A stretch of DNA of 64,000 bases from Streptosporangium lutulentum (GCF_030811455.1 NZ_JAUSQU010000001.1:3410001-3474000); one strand, 5' to 3'; positions 47,361 through 56,254 are shown, counted from the first letter of the stretch. The notes: generated from the letters alone by a model not told the origin. Made by a program: numbers and translations.

Positions 47361-50249
47361 ATGGTGTGCGGCATGACGACACCCCCCGAGAACGGGTCCT
47401 GGCCGGGCGTGCGCACGGCCATCGCCGCCGGCGACCCGGCGCTGGTCGCGGACGCCGTGCTGGCCCTCGGCAAGGCCGGGCGCCGCGAGGTGGCTCGCGA
47501 GCTGCCCGGCCACATCGGCGTCGCCAGGGAAGCGGCCGAGGAACACGACCGGCGCCGGGGCAGGTGGACCGGCAGCGAGGAATGGATCGAGTCCATGCGG
47601 ATCGCCGGCGCGGGCGTGCTCGACGGGGCGGCGACCGTGGCGACCTGGCTCTACCGGCGTGACCTCACCCGTTGGCGACGGTCACTCGACTCCGAGCCGC
47701 TGCTGCGTGTGATCGCCGCGCGGCCGCCGGAGTGGCAGGCCGACCTCGCCGTACGGCTGGCCCTGCGGCTGCGCGGCAGCCGGGCCCAGGCCAGGGACGA
47801 CAGCATGCCACTGGCCCTGGAGCTGCTGCGCCGCACCGGCGCCGTCCCACCCGGCCACGACCCGCTCACGATCGCCTGGGTGTCCCAGCCACCGGACCTG
47901 GAGCACGACCCGCTGGCCGAGCACCTGGTGCCCCGGTTGTTCGAGGCCGAGGGCGTGGGCCGGGCGCTGCGCGAGGACAACGTCGACCCGCCCTCCTGGA
48001 ACGCCGGCCGCCGCACCTGGCTGGGGGCGCTGCGCACCGCGGTCGCGGCCGGCCGGTTCGCCCCCGAGCCGCTGGTCAGCGGCTGTGTGCGCCGGTTCCT
48101 GCGCGGCGGCAGCGCCACCGACCTGCGGTTCTTCGCCCGCCTGCACGAGATGCTCGCCCCGGCGCCGGGCAAGGACCGCGCCCGCGACTACCTGCGGCTG
48201 CTGCCCGCCGCGCCGGGCCCGGTGGCCGAGCTGGCGCTGCGGCAGCTGCGCGGCGCGGGCGAGCTGAGCGGCGAGGAGGTCGGTGAGGCGGTGTCGGCGC
48301 TGCTGTTCCGTCCCGAGAGCAAGCTCGTGCGTGCCGGGCTGACCCTCCTGGACCAGGCCGTCCGCGACGCGACCGGCGACCTCGACGACCTGGCCTCGGC
48401 GCTCGCCTCGGCATTCCTGTGCGAGTCGTACGAGGTGCGCGAGCGCACGGTGCGCCTGGCCATCAAGCATGCCGGGCGCTTCACGCCCGCCGGCGCCGAG
48501 GCCGTGCGCGAGGCGGCGGGCGTCCTGCCCGCGGAGCTGGCGGCGCGGCTGTCGGAGGCGTACGGCGTGGTGGCGGCCGAGCCGGAGGCGGCCGACGGAT
48601 TCGAGCCCGGGACGCTGCCGCCGTTCGAGCCGCTCGCCCGCGAGCCGTTCCCGCCGGCGCTCGACGACCTGACCGCCGCCTACAACCGGGTCGACGACGG
48701 CATCGCCTTCGAACGGTGGCTCGACGGCTTCGTCCGCGACCCGTCCAAGCGGCCGCGCCCCGGCCGGGGCCGCATCTACGAGCTGCGCCAATGGTGCCGC
48801 CTTGAGGAGTGGACGGAGGCGCTGCTGCGCGAGGCCGCCGACCCCGGCGAGGAACCGCCCGTCCCCGAGCCCGAACACGCTCCCGAATACGCCAGGCACG
48901 TCATCGGCGTGCGCACCGCCGAGGGCGACGTCAAGGTGAAGTTCGGCCGGCTGCCCGCCGAGATGCGAAAGAGCATCACCGCGAGCCTCACGAAAAGAGG
49001 CGTTCCGCTGGGCAACCTGGAGCACTTCAAGGAGGGCCCGCCGCTCGAAGCGGAGATCCTGGGCGTGTCGATCATGACGTCGGGCCACTGGAGGGGCCGC
49101 GGCAAGGAGGAGGAAAGGCCGCGAGACCGGCTGCCGGACCCGCACCACGTCTCACCGCCGCACTACGCCATGCTGTTGCGCTGCGCCGAGATCCACACCG
49201 CGCTGAAGGCCGGGACGCTTCCGCCGTACCTGCTGGCCACCCCGACCCTGACCTCCGGCCACCTCGACCCCGCCGAACTGGTGGCCCGCCTGGAGGGGTA
49301 CGAGCACGCCGGCGTCCAGGCCCTTCCCGCCGATCTGGGACAGGCGCTGCTGCGGCTGCCGCGCGCGGTCGACCCGCATGTGATCGACCGCGCCGGGAAG
49401 CTGACCTCGGAGGCGGGCGCCACGCTGGCGCGCTGGCTGGCCGACCGGCCGGAGCCGGAGCTGCGCGTGGACTGGTCGCACGCCGGCGGCGACTACACCC
49501 ACGACCGGCAGAAGGGCGAGCACAGTCCTCGGTTGCACCCCCGCATCCGGATCGAGCCGACGGGACTGGCACTGATCGACACGCTGCTGTCCGACCCGCG
49601 TCCCTGGACGAGCGAAGGACACGGCCTGTACATGGACTCCTGGCGGTTGACGCTTCCCTCGGACCGGGAGGCGGTGGCCATGCACCTCCTGCCGCACCTG
49701 CTCAACACCTGGGACCGGGCCGGCTACTTCCACGAGTACGTGGCGGCGCTGTTCTCCCAGGACGGGCCGACGGGCGAGGCGACGGCGCTGCTGATCTCCG
49801 TCCAGCTGACCGAGATCGGCATGTTCGCCTGGCCCGAGCGCGGTCGGCGGCTGCTGCTGGGCGCGGCCGCCGCCGGCTGCCTGCCCGCCGTGGAGTGCGG
49901 GCGGCAGCTCGGGCTGTCCCTGCGCAGGGACGTGGCCAAGATGAGCCACGTACGCTCGGCGCTGGAGGAATGCGTGAAACAGGGCGCGCACCGGCAGGTG
50001 TGGGAGATCATGACCGGGTTGCTGCCCGTCTACCTGCCAGGACCTGACGAGCGGCCGCATTCCGGGCACACCCAGGCGCTCTCCTTCGCGACCGGCGCCG
50101 CCCTCTGGGCCGGAGCGCGCGGCCCCGTCCCCGCGGTCGCGGAGGCGGCGGCCCGCAAGGGGTCGAGCGACTTCGTGCGCACCGCCCGCACCCTGCACGA
50201 GCGGCTGCTCGGCGGACGGGAGCAGGCCGCGACGCGGACGCGCGTCTAG
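47361..50249 (+). CDS. DUF6493-like large helical-repeat protein
   Basis: 962 residues, cytoplasmic, with no signal or membrane segment. The N-terminal part (LALGKAGRREVARELPGH) and the Leu/Ala/Arg-rich body suggest HEAT-like helical repeats, for example LRQLRGAGELSGEEVGEAVSALL cut here into helices near residue 300. The C-terminal part contains LPSDREAVAMHLLPHLL. I recall actinomycete proteins of this kind annotated as DUF6493, often near MoxR/VWA loci, with no known function; that context is absent here. No Shine-Dalgarno precedes either ATG (47361 or 47373), so the exact start is open; 47373 (MTTPPENGSW) is as likely. Confidence 0.7.
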   Translation: MVCGMTTPPENGSWPGVRTAIAAGDPALVADAVLALGKAGRREVARELPGHIGVAREAAEEHDRRRGRWTGSEEWIESMRIAGAGVLDGAATVATWLYRRDLTRWRRSLDSEPLLRVIAARPPEWQADLAVRLALRLRGSRAQARDDSMPLALELLRRTGAVPPGHDPLTIAWVSQPPDLEHDPLAEHLVPRLFEAEGVGRALREDNVDPPSWNAGRRTWLGALRTAVAAGRFAPEPLVSGCVRRFLRGGSATDLRFFARLHEMLAPAPGKDRARDYLRLLPAAPGPVAELALRQLRGAGELSGEEVGEAVSALLFRPESKLVRAGLTLLDQAVRDATGDLDDLASALASAFLCESYEVRERTVRLAIKHAGRFTPAGAEAVREAAGVLPAELAARLSEAYGVVAAEPEAADGFEPGTLPPFEPLAREPFPPALDDLTAAYNRVDDGIAFERWLDGFVRDPSKRPRPGRGRIYELRQWCRLEEWTEALLREAADPGEEPPVPEPEHAPEYARHVIGVRTAEGDVKVKFGRLPAEMRKSITASLTKRGVPLGNLEHFKEGPPLEAEILGVSIMTSGHWRGRGKEEERPRDRLPDPHHVSPPHYAMLLRCAEIHTALKAGTLPPYLLATPTLTSGHLDPAELVARLEGYEHAGVQALPADLGQALLRLPRAVDPHVIDRAGKLTSEAGATLARWLADRPEPELRVDWSHAGGDYTHDRQKGEHSPRLHPRIRIEPTGLALIDTLLSDPRPWTSEGHGLYMDSWRLTLPSDREAVAMHLLPHLLNTWDRAGYFHEYVAALFSQDGPTGEATALLISVQLTEIGMFAWPERGRRLLLGAAAAGCLPAVECGRQLGLSLRRDVAKMSHVRSALEECVKQGAHRQVWEIMTGLLPVYLPGPDERPHSGHTQALSFATGAALWAGARGPVPAVAEAAARKGSSDFVRTARTLHERLLGGREQAATRTRV

Positions 50250-50335
50250 ACGAGCGGAAGGCGGTGCGCGCCGGTCACGGTCGGCGTGAGGACGTAGGAG
50301 TCTGTGGCCATGACCTGCGCGTTTCGCCCGTGGGG

Positions 50336-50366
50336 GGTCCCGCCCTCAAGGGGCGTCGGCGGGACC
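50336..50366. terminator. Hairpin between convergent genes
   Basis: GGTCCCGCC (50336-50344) pairs exactly with GGCGGGACC (50358-50366) around a 13-base loop. It overlaps the last codons of the TetR gene and follows the DUF6493-like stop by 87 bases. It may end either transcript. Confidence 0.45.
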
Positions 50367-51095
50367 ACCCGCGTCCGCCGCTCCGGGCCGGTCCAGCCCG
50401 GCTGCCAGCTCGGCGATCGCCTCGTCGATCTCGTCACACAGGACGGCCATGGGCGGCGTGTCGTCCGGGCCGTCGGCGCGTTCGAGCCACCGTCCCATGA
50501 CGACGCGCAGCGCCGTCAGCGCCGTCGCCGCGCACAGCGCCGGATAGATCCCGCCCGAGGCGGGTCCGCCGTGGTGCCGGTCTTGGCCCCGGGCCGCGAT
50601 GCCGGGCTGGATGCGTCCGGCGATGGCGTCGGCGAGCGCCTTTTCCTGAGCCGCCAGCACGGCGAGCTGGTGAGGAACGAGCGACGGCGTCCTCCGGATG
50701 AGCTGCAGCGCCTTGACGTAATCATGGCCGGCGGCATCACCTTGGTCGACGACGGCGATCACCGCCTCGCGAAGCGCCCGCAACACCGATTCGGTGCCGG
50801 GCCGGGCCCGGAACTCGGCGATGAGCGCTTCGGCGCCGGCCGCGGCCGCCGCCACCACCGCCTCCTCCTTGCTGGAGAAGTAGTTGAAGAACGTCCGCAC
50901 CGCGATGTCGGCCTCACTCGCGATCTGCTCGACGGTGACGTTCTCCACGCCGTCGCGCAGCGCCAGGCGCAGCGCCGCTTCCCGCACAGCGGCCCGGGTG
51001 GCCAGCTTCTTACGCTCGCGGCGCCCGGCCGCGGCCGCTGTGCCGGTGGCGGGAACGGCACGGGCCGCCGTGACCGGCGGGTCGAGGCGAACCAT
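50346..51095 (-). CDS. TetR-family transcriptional regulator
   Basis: 249 residues. The helix-turn-helix is at about residues 30-75: RAAVREAALRLALRDG, VTVEQIASEADIAVRTFFNYF and SSKEEAV. This is the FFNYFSSKEE form common in actinomycete TetR proteins. An Ala/Gly-rich N-terminal extension of about 25 residues precedes it. The ligand-binding domain is unremarkable. AGGGG lies before the ATG. It follows the P450 gene by 87 bases in the same direction and probably controls it, perhaps through the ATGCA-repeat array upstream of the P450. Confidence 0.88.
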   Translation of the reverse strand: MVRLDPPVTAARAVPATGTAAAAGRRERKKLATRAAVREAALRLALRDGVENVTVEQIASEADIAVRTFFNYFSSKEEAVVAAAAAGAEALIAEFRARPGTESVLRALREAVIAVVDQGDAAGHDYVKALQLIRRTPSLVPHQLAVLAAQEKALADAIAGRIQPGIAARGQDRHHGGPASGGIYPALCAATALTALRVVMGRWLERADGPDDTPPMAVLCDEIDEAIAELAAGLDRPGAADAGGPADAP

Positions 51096-51182
51096 GGTGA
51101 TCCCCTTCTGTTCGCGTGGCGTGCCGCGGTCTCGGCGGGCCTCGGCCGCTCGAGGACGGCAACCCAGCCTAGAGGGGATCGG

Positions 51183-52460
51183 TCAGGCCCACGTCACGGG
51201 CAGGGAGTGCACCCCGAAGATGAGCATCTCGTTGCGCAGCGGCACCTGGTCGGCGGGCACGGCCAGGCGCAGCTTGGGCAGCCGGGTCAGCAGTTCGCTC
51301 AGACCGACCTTCATCTCCGCCCGGGCGAGCTGCTGGCCCAGGCACTGGTGGATGCCGTGCCCGAAAGCCAGGTGCGGGCTGCGGGGCCGGTGCACGTCCA
51401 GCCGGTCGGGCTCGCTCCAGTGGCGGGGGTCGCGGTTGGCCTCGGGCGTCGCGATGATCACGGTGGAACCCGCTTCGATCTTCACGTCGGCCAGCGTGAC
51501 GTCCTCGGTGGCCACCCGGCTGACGCCCATCTGGATGATGGACAGATACCGCAGCAACTCCTCGACCGCGGTGTCCATGAGGGCGGGGTCGGCGCGCAGC
51601 GCGGCAAGTTGGTCGGGGTGCTCCAGCAGCGCGAAGGTGCCCAGGCCCAGCATGTTGGCGGTGGTCTCGTGGCCGGCGCCGAGCAGGACGAGGGCCATGT
51701 CGGTCAGCTGGGCGTCGGTCAGCGGCGGGTCCGCGTCATGGACGAGCCCCGACAGCATGTCGTCGGCCGGCTTGGCCCGCTTGGCCGCCACCAGTTCCTG
51801 GATGAAGGCATACAGCTCAAGGCCGGCGTGGGCCCGTTCCTGGTCACCGGCGTTGGCGTTCAGCGCGACGGCGGTGCGCTCCTGGAACTCGGCCCGGTCG
51901 GCGTAGTCGACGCCGAGCATCTCGCAGATCACCAGCGAGGGAATCGGCAGCGCGTAGGCGGGCACGAGGTCGGCTTCGGTGCCTGCGGCCTGCATGGCCG
52001 CGATGTGCTCCACGGCGATCTCGCGGATGCGCGATTCCAGCGCCCGCATCCGCCGTACGGTGAACTGGCCGGTCAGCAGCCGCCGCAGCCGCGTGTGCTC
52101 CGGCGGGTCCATGAAGACGAACATCCCGTCGGTGCGGCTTTCCACGGCCTGCGCGGCGACGGCCGTCTGCCCGCCCTGGTGCGGCTGGGTGGCGTCGGGG
52201 TGACGCACCCGGTCAGAGCTGAAGCGGAGATCGCTCAAGACGGCGCGGGTCTCGTCCAGGCCGGTGACCAGCCAGCCGGAAGCACCGTTGAGCAGCTTCA
52301 GCGGCTGCACCGGTCCCTGTCCACGTCGCTGCCGCAGACCGGGCGGCGGGTCGAACGGGCATCCGCCCCGCTCGACCATGTCCGCGGACAGCAGTCGGCG
52401 CATCGCGGTAGGGGATTTCGCCGTCGGTCTGGTCTCGGTCTGCTCGCCGGAAGTCGTCAT
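51183..52460 (-). CDS. Cytochrome P450
   Basis: 425 residues, standard for a soluble bacterial P450. The I-helix oxygen-binding motif is GAGHETTAN, the K-helix ExxR is EELLR, and the heme loop is FGHGIHQCLGQQLAR with the Cys ligand. A DPPEHTRLRRLL segment is typical of the CYP107/CYP105-like group. Its redox partners are not encoded here. The ATG at 52460 is preceded by AAAGGA; an in-frame ATG at 52535 overlaps the operator-like repeats and is unlikely. The substrate is unknown. It has no link to the siderophore other than neighbourhood. Confidence 0.92.
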   Translation of the reverse strand: MTTSGEQTETRPTAKSPTAMRRLLSADMVERGGCPFDPPPGLRQRRGQGPVQPLKLLNGASGWLVTGLDETRAVLSDLRFSSDRVRHPDATQPHQGGQTAVAAQAVESRTDGMFVFMDPPEHTRLRRLLTGQFTVRRMRALESRIREIAVEHIAAMQAAGTEADLVPAYALPIPSLVICEMLGVDYADRAEFQERTAVALNANAGDQERAHAGLELYAFIQELVAAKRAKPADDMLSGLVHDADPPLTDAQLTDMALVLLGAGHETTANMLGLGTFALLEHPDQLAALRADPALMDTAVEELLRYLSIIQMGVSRVATEDVTLADVKIEAGSTVIIATPEANRDPRHWSEPDRLDVHRPRSPHLAFGHGIHQCLGQQLARAEMKVGLSELLTRLPKLRLAVPADQVPLRNEMLIFGVHSLPVTWA

Positions 52461-52537
52461 CACCACATCCTTTTCTCGGGCGGGCACGGTTCGGCCGCCC
52501 GTCGCTGGCGGGTCTGCCCGCCAGGCTACACCCAAAG

Positions 52538-52560
52538 ATGCATAGTGTGCATAGATGCAT
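52538..52560. promoter_or_regulatory. ATGCA/TGCAT repeat array upstream of the P450 gene
   Basis: Three half-sites in 23 bp (ATGCAT-AGTG-TGCAT-AG-ATGCAT) form two overlapping inverted repeats: ATGCA/TGCAT with a 5-base spacer and TGCAT/ATGCA with a 2-base spacer. It lies 78 bases before the P450 start. It is a good candidate operator for the adjacent TetR protein. Confidence 0.5.
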
Positions 52561-52768
52561 AACGAGCATGTTTATGCGGGTGCCGGCGAGCTCCGCCATC
52601 TGCCCCGCACCGGGTTGATCCTGCTTCGTGGCCGGTGTCGTTGACGCACTCGACGCGCTCGGGGGCGGCCTGCTCGGCGGCCGCGATGCGCTCGGCGGTG
52701 ACCTGCCTGCTCGGCCATCCGCTCCGGCTCGCTCTCTTCCTCCTCGCGCCCGAGGTGATCGCACCCGT

Positions 52769-52819
52769 GTGGCCGAGCGCTTCAGTTGGCGGGAATCGCC
52801 CGCTGAAACGCTCAGCCAC
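52769..52819. repeat. Imperfect palindrome, copy A of a 32-bp repeat
   Basis: The arm 52769-52785 pairs with 52803-52819 with two mismatches in 17, and an inner GCGGG/CCCGC stem extends it. Its first 32 bases match 53656-53687 at 24 positions without gaps. It lies 26 bp beyond the end of a methyltransferase gene and may act as its terminator; with copy B it brackets that gene. Confidence 0.55.
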
Positions 52820-52844
52820 CACAATCGATCGTTACGAGGCGCCG

Positions 52845-53609
52845 TCAGCCGGCTTCGAGAACGAAGAACAGGAAGCCCAGGAACCTCTGGCCGGTGATCT
52901 CGCGCAACTCCTCGGGGAACAGTTCGCGGGCTTCCGGCACAAACGGCGGTTCGCTGATGACACTGATGCGAAAGCCGGCCGCGGTGAAGGCCTCGGTCAT
53001 CGCGTGCAGCGGCCGGTCCCAGAAGCTCATCTGGACGGTCTGCCCGCCCATGGTCCATTCTTCGGTCCGGATACGGGTCTCGAAATAGCTGGGCTTCTCC
53101 CCTGCCATGTGACGCATGAGGGTGATCGCGAATGGATGATCGACCGAGACGAGGAGCCGGCCGCCAGGCCTCAGCACGCGTCGCAGCTCGGCCAGTGTCG
53201 GTCCCCAGTCCTCCAGGTAGTGCAGCACCAGGGACGCGATGACGTCGTCGAACGCCTCGTCGGAAAAGGGCAGTGGGCCGGCCAGGTCGACGACCCGCAG
53301 GTCCGCGCCGGCGCCCAGCCGCCGTCGGGCCAGCTCCAGTATCCCGGCGCTCGCGTCGATGCCGGTCACGATGGCGCCTCGATCGCGCAGCGCGTGGAAC
53401 AGGGGGCCCGAGCCGCAACCGGCGTCGAGGATGCGCCGACCGGTCACGTCCCCGGCGAGCTCCAGCATCGCGGGCCGCTCGTAGTACGCGTTCAGGAGGC
53501 TGGTCTCGTTCTCGGCCGCATACCCCTCGGCGATCCTGTCGTAGTCGTTGAATCGGGACGAATGTGCAGCCTCGGCATGATTTTCGGGCATGGTAGACAT
53601 ACGCGCCAT
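52845..53609 (-). CDS. Class I SAM-dependent methyltransferase
   Basis: 254 residues. Motif I is ILDAGCGSGPLFHALRDRG, followed by GIDASAGILELARRRLG and the post-motif LRPGGRLLVSVDHP. This is a Methyltransf_11-like small-molecule enzyme with unknown substrate. Three in-frame ATGs lie within the first seven codons (53609, 53600, 53591) and none has a good ribosome site. The gene is flanked on both sides by copies of a degenerate 32-bp repeat and lies next to an IS256 remnant, so it may have arrived by transfer. Confidence 0.82.
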   Translation of the reverse strand: MARMSTMPENHAEAAHSSRFNDYDRIAEGYAAENETSLLNAYYERPAMLELAGDVTGRRILDAGCGSGPLFHALRDRGAIVTGIDASAGILELARRRLGAGADLRVVDLAGPLPFSDEAFDDVIASLVLHYLEDWGPTLAELRRVLRPGGRLLVSVDHPFAITLMRHMAGEKPSYFETRIRTEEWTMGGQTVQMSFWDRPLHAMTEAFTAAGFRISVISEPPFVPEARELFPEELREITGQRFLGFLFFVLEAG

Positions 53610-53655
53610 TTTTGCCCATCAGCCTCGGACGGCACAGACGTACGGCCCGTTTGCC

Positions 53656-53687
53656 GTGACTGAACGCTTCGATCGGCGAAAATCGCC
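53656..53687. repeat. Copy B of the 32-bp repeat
   Basis: The segment beginning GTGACTGAACGCTTC matches copy A (52769-52800) at 24 of 32 positions with no gaps. All eight differences are transitions. It abuts the IS256 transposase remnant. Confidence 0.5.
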
Positions 53688-54031
53688 ACCGACTGGCCGT
53701 GCGCAACGGCCACCACCGACCCGGAAGGTCACAACCTCGGCCGGCGTCGTCGAGGTGCGAGCTCCGCGAATAAACGACAAGCGCGTCGACGCCGCCAGCG
53801 GAGAGCGCAAGCGGTTCTCCTCGGCGATCCTGCCGCCATGGTGCCGTAAGCCCCCGAAGGTCGCCGACGTGCTACCCCTGCTCTATCTGCACGGACTCTC
53901 CTCTGGAGACTTCGTGCCCGCGCTGGAGCAGTTCCTGCGTTAACGGCGCTCACCTGGTGCCGCTCGTCCGGGCCGGAGCCTGCTTCAAACGAGGCCAACT
54001 CGTCGAACGCCCCGGGGCGCACGCAGCCTGA
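53684..54031 (+). pseudogene. Degraded IS256-family transposase fragment
   Basis: Pieces of an IS256-family (Mutator-type) transposase appear in three frames. RHRLAVRNGHHRP is encoded at 53684-53722. After a one-base shift, KVTTSAGVVEVRAPR, ERKRFSSAILPPW and VLPLLYLHGLSSGDFVP run to a stop at 53941. In another frame HLVPLVRAGACFKRGQLVER at 53951-54010 matches the C-terminal tail of the same family. The whole DDE core of about 300 residues is deleted. No terminal inverted repeats or target duplication are evident, so it is an old relic. Confidence 0.8.
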
Positions 54032-54123
54032 GGACGAGAGTCGAACCACGAGACCGCTGTACCCCGGCCGCGCGGCGCTGCGAGCTGTCGGGATTGAGCT
54101 TGGACACCAGGGCCTATCCAGGG

Positions 54124-54861
54124 TCAGTCGGACGTCTGACGCAGGACCAGGGAGACGAAGCCCCAGGTGTCCCGGTAGACGCGCAGCCATTCGGAGCGGC
54201 GGGTGGTGGCTGTCGCAAGCACGTGCGAGCTGCCCGGATCGGCAGAGTGGTCCAGGGCCCATGAGGCCAGTGACCCCCAGCAGGCCCATTCATAGTTGTC
54301 CAGCTCACGACGCGTGCTGACGTGCCCGTCGACAGGAACCCACCCATCGGCGACAACGCGGTCCACGGTGGTCGCCAGGTCGGTGAAGTCCCCGAGCATC
54401 TCGATGGCCTCCTGAGAAGGGTCGCGGTCCCAGAACCCCTCACCGATCAGGACGCGGCCGCCGGGAGCCAGGTGCTTGCGTGCCGCCGCGAGGGTGGGGA
54501 GCAGACCGCCGAAGGCATGCGTGGCCCCGACGCTGAGCACCAGGTCGAACGACTCCGAAGAAACGAAGTCTGCGGCCTCCTGGTGGTGCAGGACGAGGCG
54601 CTCTTGGACGCCGAGGCGGCTCGCTGCCTGGCGGGCCTGCGCCAGGGCGTCCTCGGAGATGTCCACGCCCTCGGCGTGCAGGTGCGGATGCGTGGCCAGG
54701 GCGCGCAGGAGCCATTCCCCGCCGCCGCAACCAAGGTCGAGCACACGCTCGTCGCCGCGCGAGACGCCGCGTTCCAGCAACCGGCGCACCGAGTCGTCAT
54801 CGAGCGGAGACTTTATTGGATGATCGGCATGGGCGATCCTGGAGATCTGTTCACGGTTCAC
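54124..54861 (-). CDS. Class I SAM-dependent methyltransferase
   Basis: 245 residues from a GTG at 54861 (reads as MNREQISRIAHADHPIKSPL). Motif I is VLDLGCGGGEWLLRAL, then GVDISEDALAQAR and HLAPGGRVLIGEGFWDRDP. The C-terminal region has RRELDNYEWACWGSL. It belongs to a common actinomycete methyltransferase family with no assigned substrate. It is a separate family branch from the one at 52845. No Shine-Dalgarno is obvious upstream of the GTG. Confidence 0.82.
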   Translation of the reverse strand: MNREQISRIAHADHPIKSPLDDDSVRRLLERGVSRGDERVLDLGCGGGEWLLRALATHPHLHAEGVDISEDALAQARQAASRLGVQERLVLHHQEAADFVSSESFDLVLSVGATHAFGGLLPTLAAARKHLAPGGRVLIGEGFWDRDPSQEAIEMLGDFTDLATTVDRVVADGWVPVDGHVSTRRELDNYEWACWGSLASWALDHSADPGSSHVLATATTRRSEWLRVYRDTWGFVSLVLRQTSD

Positions 54862-55246
54862 CGGCGCAGCTTGTCAGCGCCAGAGGTCGCGCGCACCTCA
54901 TTTTCGTCTGCGGATTGGAGCCCTCCGAGGCAACCGCCGATCCACAGGTCTTGACGATTACCCCCAGTTCGAGCCGGGAGACACTGCTGAAAACTGACAC
55001 ATTCATCCTTTGTCGCGCGGGTGATACGCGAGTTGACGCTCGATGGATGCGTCGGCGAAGTCACCCGCCCCGTTGATCACCTCGCCCGCGCCGAGCTGGA
55101 TTCCCCGGGCAAGCCCGAAGCCCTTCAAAACAGCGCCCCTGCCATCGGGATCGGGGCCGGTGAAGTCGTCGCCCCCGCCGAGATCGACATTCTGGGCCGA
55201 TACGGCACCGATGATCTGAGACCTCGTACTCTCGGGCCGACGGGTG
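54862..55246. other. 385-bp region with a coding-like but startless minus-strand frame
   Basis: No complete gene is recognised. On the minus strand the frame ending at 55003 has good codon bias and sensible composition (for example NVDLGGGDDFTGPD and GAGDFADASIERQLAY) but no ATG/GTG start at its upstream part. It may be the tail of a frameshifted gene downstream of the DUF1048 pair, or an unusual small ORF starting at a late GTG. Confidence 0.4.
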
Positions 55247-55573
55247 TCACTTCTCGGCCGTGCCGGGTTCCCCGCTGATGGACTCCTGGTAGATGTCCGC
55301 ATAGGTGCGCGAGTCCTTGACCAGGTCGTCGCAGAAGGCGGCGACGTCGTCGCCGATGAGTTCCAGGACTCCCTTGCCGGCCGCGACGCCCTCCTCGAAG
55401 AAATCGACGATCCCTGAGAGCAGGGACCCGTCGAACAAGTCGATCGGCCCGACCTTGAAGAGGTACCTCTGAATCTCCTTGTAGACGATCTGGTAGTCCG
55501 GCGGGAGCGCCTTGACCCGCGCCTTGTACGCCCGCCACTGCTTCTTGCCCTCGATGATGTCTTGGATGCCCAC
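55247..55573 (-). CDS. DUF1048 family protein (second copy)
   Basis: 108 residues, small and cytoplasmic. The sequence MGIQDIIEGKKQWRAYKARV then LPPDYQIVYKEIQRYLF is characteristic of DUF1048 proteins, which occur in operons with PadR regulators and have no known biochemistry. The GTG start at 55573 lies one base after the previous stop, with AGGAGG overlapping that stop, so translation is coupled. It is paralogous to the upstream gene (shared LPxDxxxxxxEI, then IxDDxxxFC). Confidence 0.85.
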   Translation of the reverse strand: MGIQDIIEGKKQWRAYKARVKALPPDYQIVYKEIQRYLFKVGPIDLFDGSLLSGIVDFFEEGVAAGKGVLELIGDDVAAFCDDLVKDSRTYADIYQESISGEPGTAEK

Positions 55574-55574
55574 G

Positions 55575-55931
55575 TCAGCCTCCTAGCCGGCCCAGTTTCC
55601 TTGCGACGTTCCTGTTCAACTGCTCGCGCCACCGGTCGCGAAAGCTCCGGGCCCCTTCTCCGCCGGCCAGCGCCGCGCAGAAGCCCCCGATGTCGTCACC
55701 CAGCACCTCGTGAATGCTCTGCCCATCGGCCGCCGTCTCCTCGAGCAGTCCCAGAGCGCTGTCGAGAATCGGCATCAGGTTTCGACCTGTGAAGTCCCCG
55801 TAGGGAAAAAGATGACCCTTGATCTCTTCCCACGCCGCCCGGTGGTCGGCCGGCAACACCGCGGCCCGAACTTCGAACGCCTTCCATTCCCTGGTGAGAT
55901 CGCTGCCTGTCATGGTCTCCCAGAAGTTCAT
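55575..55931 (-). CDS. DUF1048 family protein (first copy)
   Basis: 118 residues. MNFWETMTGSDLTREWKAFE, LPADHRAAWEEIKGHLFPY and LGDDIGGFCAAL align with the following DUF1048 gene and the family pattern. Its ATG overlaps the PadR stop (ATGA), with AGGAGG a few bases upstream inside padR, so the three genes form one tightly coupled operon. The family's function is unknown; it may be a partner or target of the PadR repressor. Confidence 0.85.
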   Translation of the reverse strand: MNFWETMTGSDLTREWKAFEVRAAVLPADHRAAWEEIKGHLFPYGDFTGRNLMPILDSALGLLEETAADGQSIHEVLGDDIGGFCAALAGGEGARSFRDRWREQLNRNVARKLGRLGG

Positions 55932-56254
55932 CTCCCGCCCTCCTTGAGCTTGTCGATCCGCGATGTGACGTACTCCCATTTCGCCCAGAACCTCGCGAGC
56001 TCGTCGCGCCCCGCGTCGTTGAGCGCGTAGAACTTGCGCGGCGGGCCCAGCCCGGACGGTCGTTTCGTCACCTGGACGAGCCCGTTCTTCTCCAGTCGCA
56101 GCAGGATGGTGTAAACCGTCCCCTCGACGACGTCGGCGAAGCCGAGGTCGTTCAGCCGGCGCGTGATGGCGTACCCGTAGGTCTCCTCGCTGCCGATGAT
56201 TTCAAGCACGCAGCCCTCAAGCGTGCCCTTCAGCATCTCCGTCAGGTCGTCCAT
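55928..56254 (-). CDS. PadR-family transcriptional regulator
   Basis: 108 residues: a winged helix with the family motifs LKGTLEGCVLEIIG, ETYGYAITRRL, VVEGTVYTILLRLEKNGLV and GPPRKFYALNDAGRDEL, then a short C-terminal dimerisation helix. The start at 56254 has GAGGA upstream; the longer open frame to 56428 runs through the operator. Several exact dyads lie just upstream, which fits autorepression. It heads the operon with two DUF1048 genes. Confidence 0.92.
   Translation of the reverse strand: MDDLTEMLKGTLEGCVLEIIGSEETYGYAITRRLNDLGFADVVEGTVYTILLRLEKNGLVQVTKRPSGLGPPRKFYALNDAGRDELARFWAKWEYVTSRIDKLKEGGR

Noticed and set aside
52526-52822. 98-codon minus-strand ORF upstream of the P450
   Set aside because: It runs through the operator-like repeats and an imperfect palindrome, and shows no codon bias or family.
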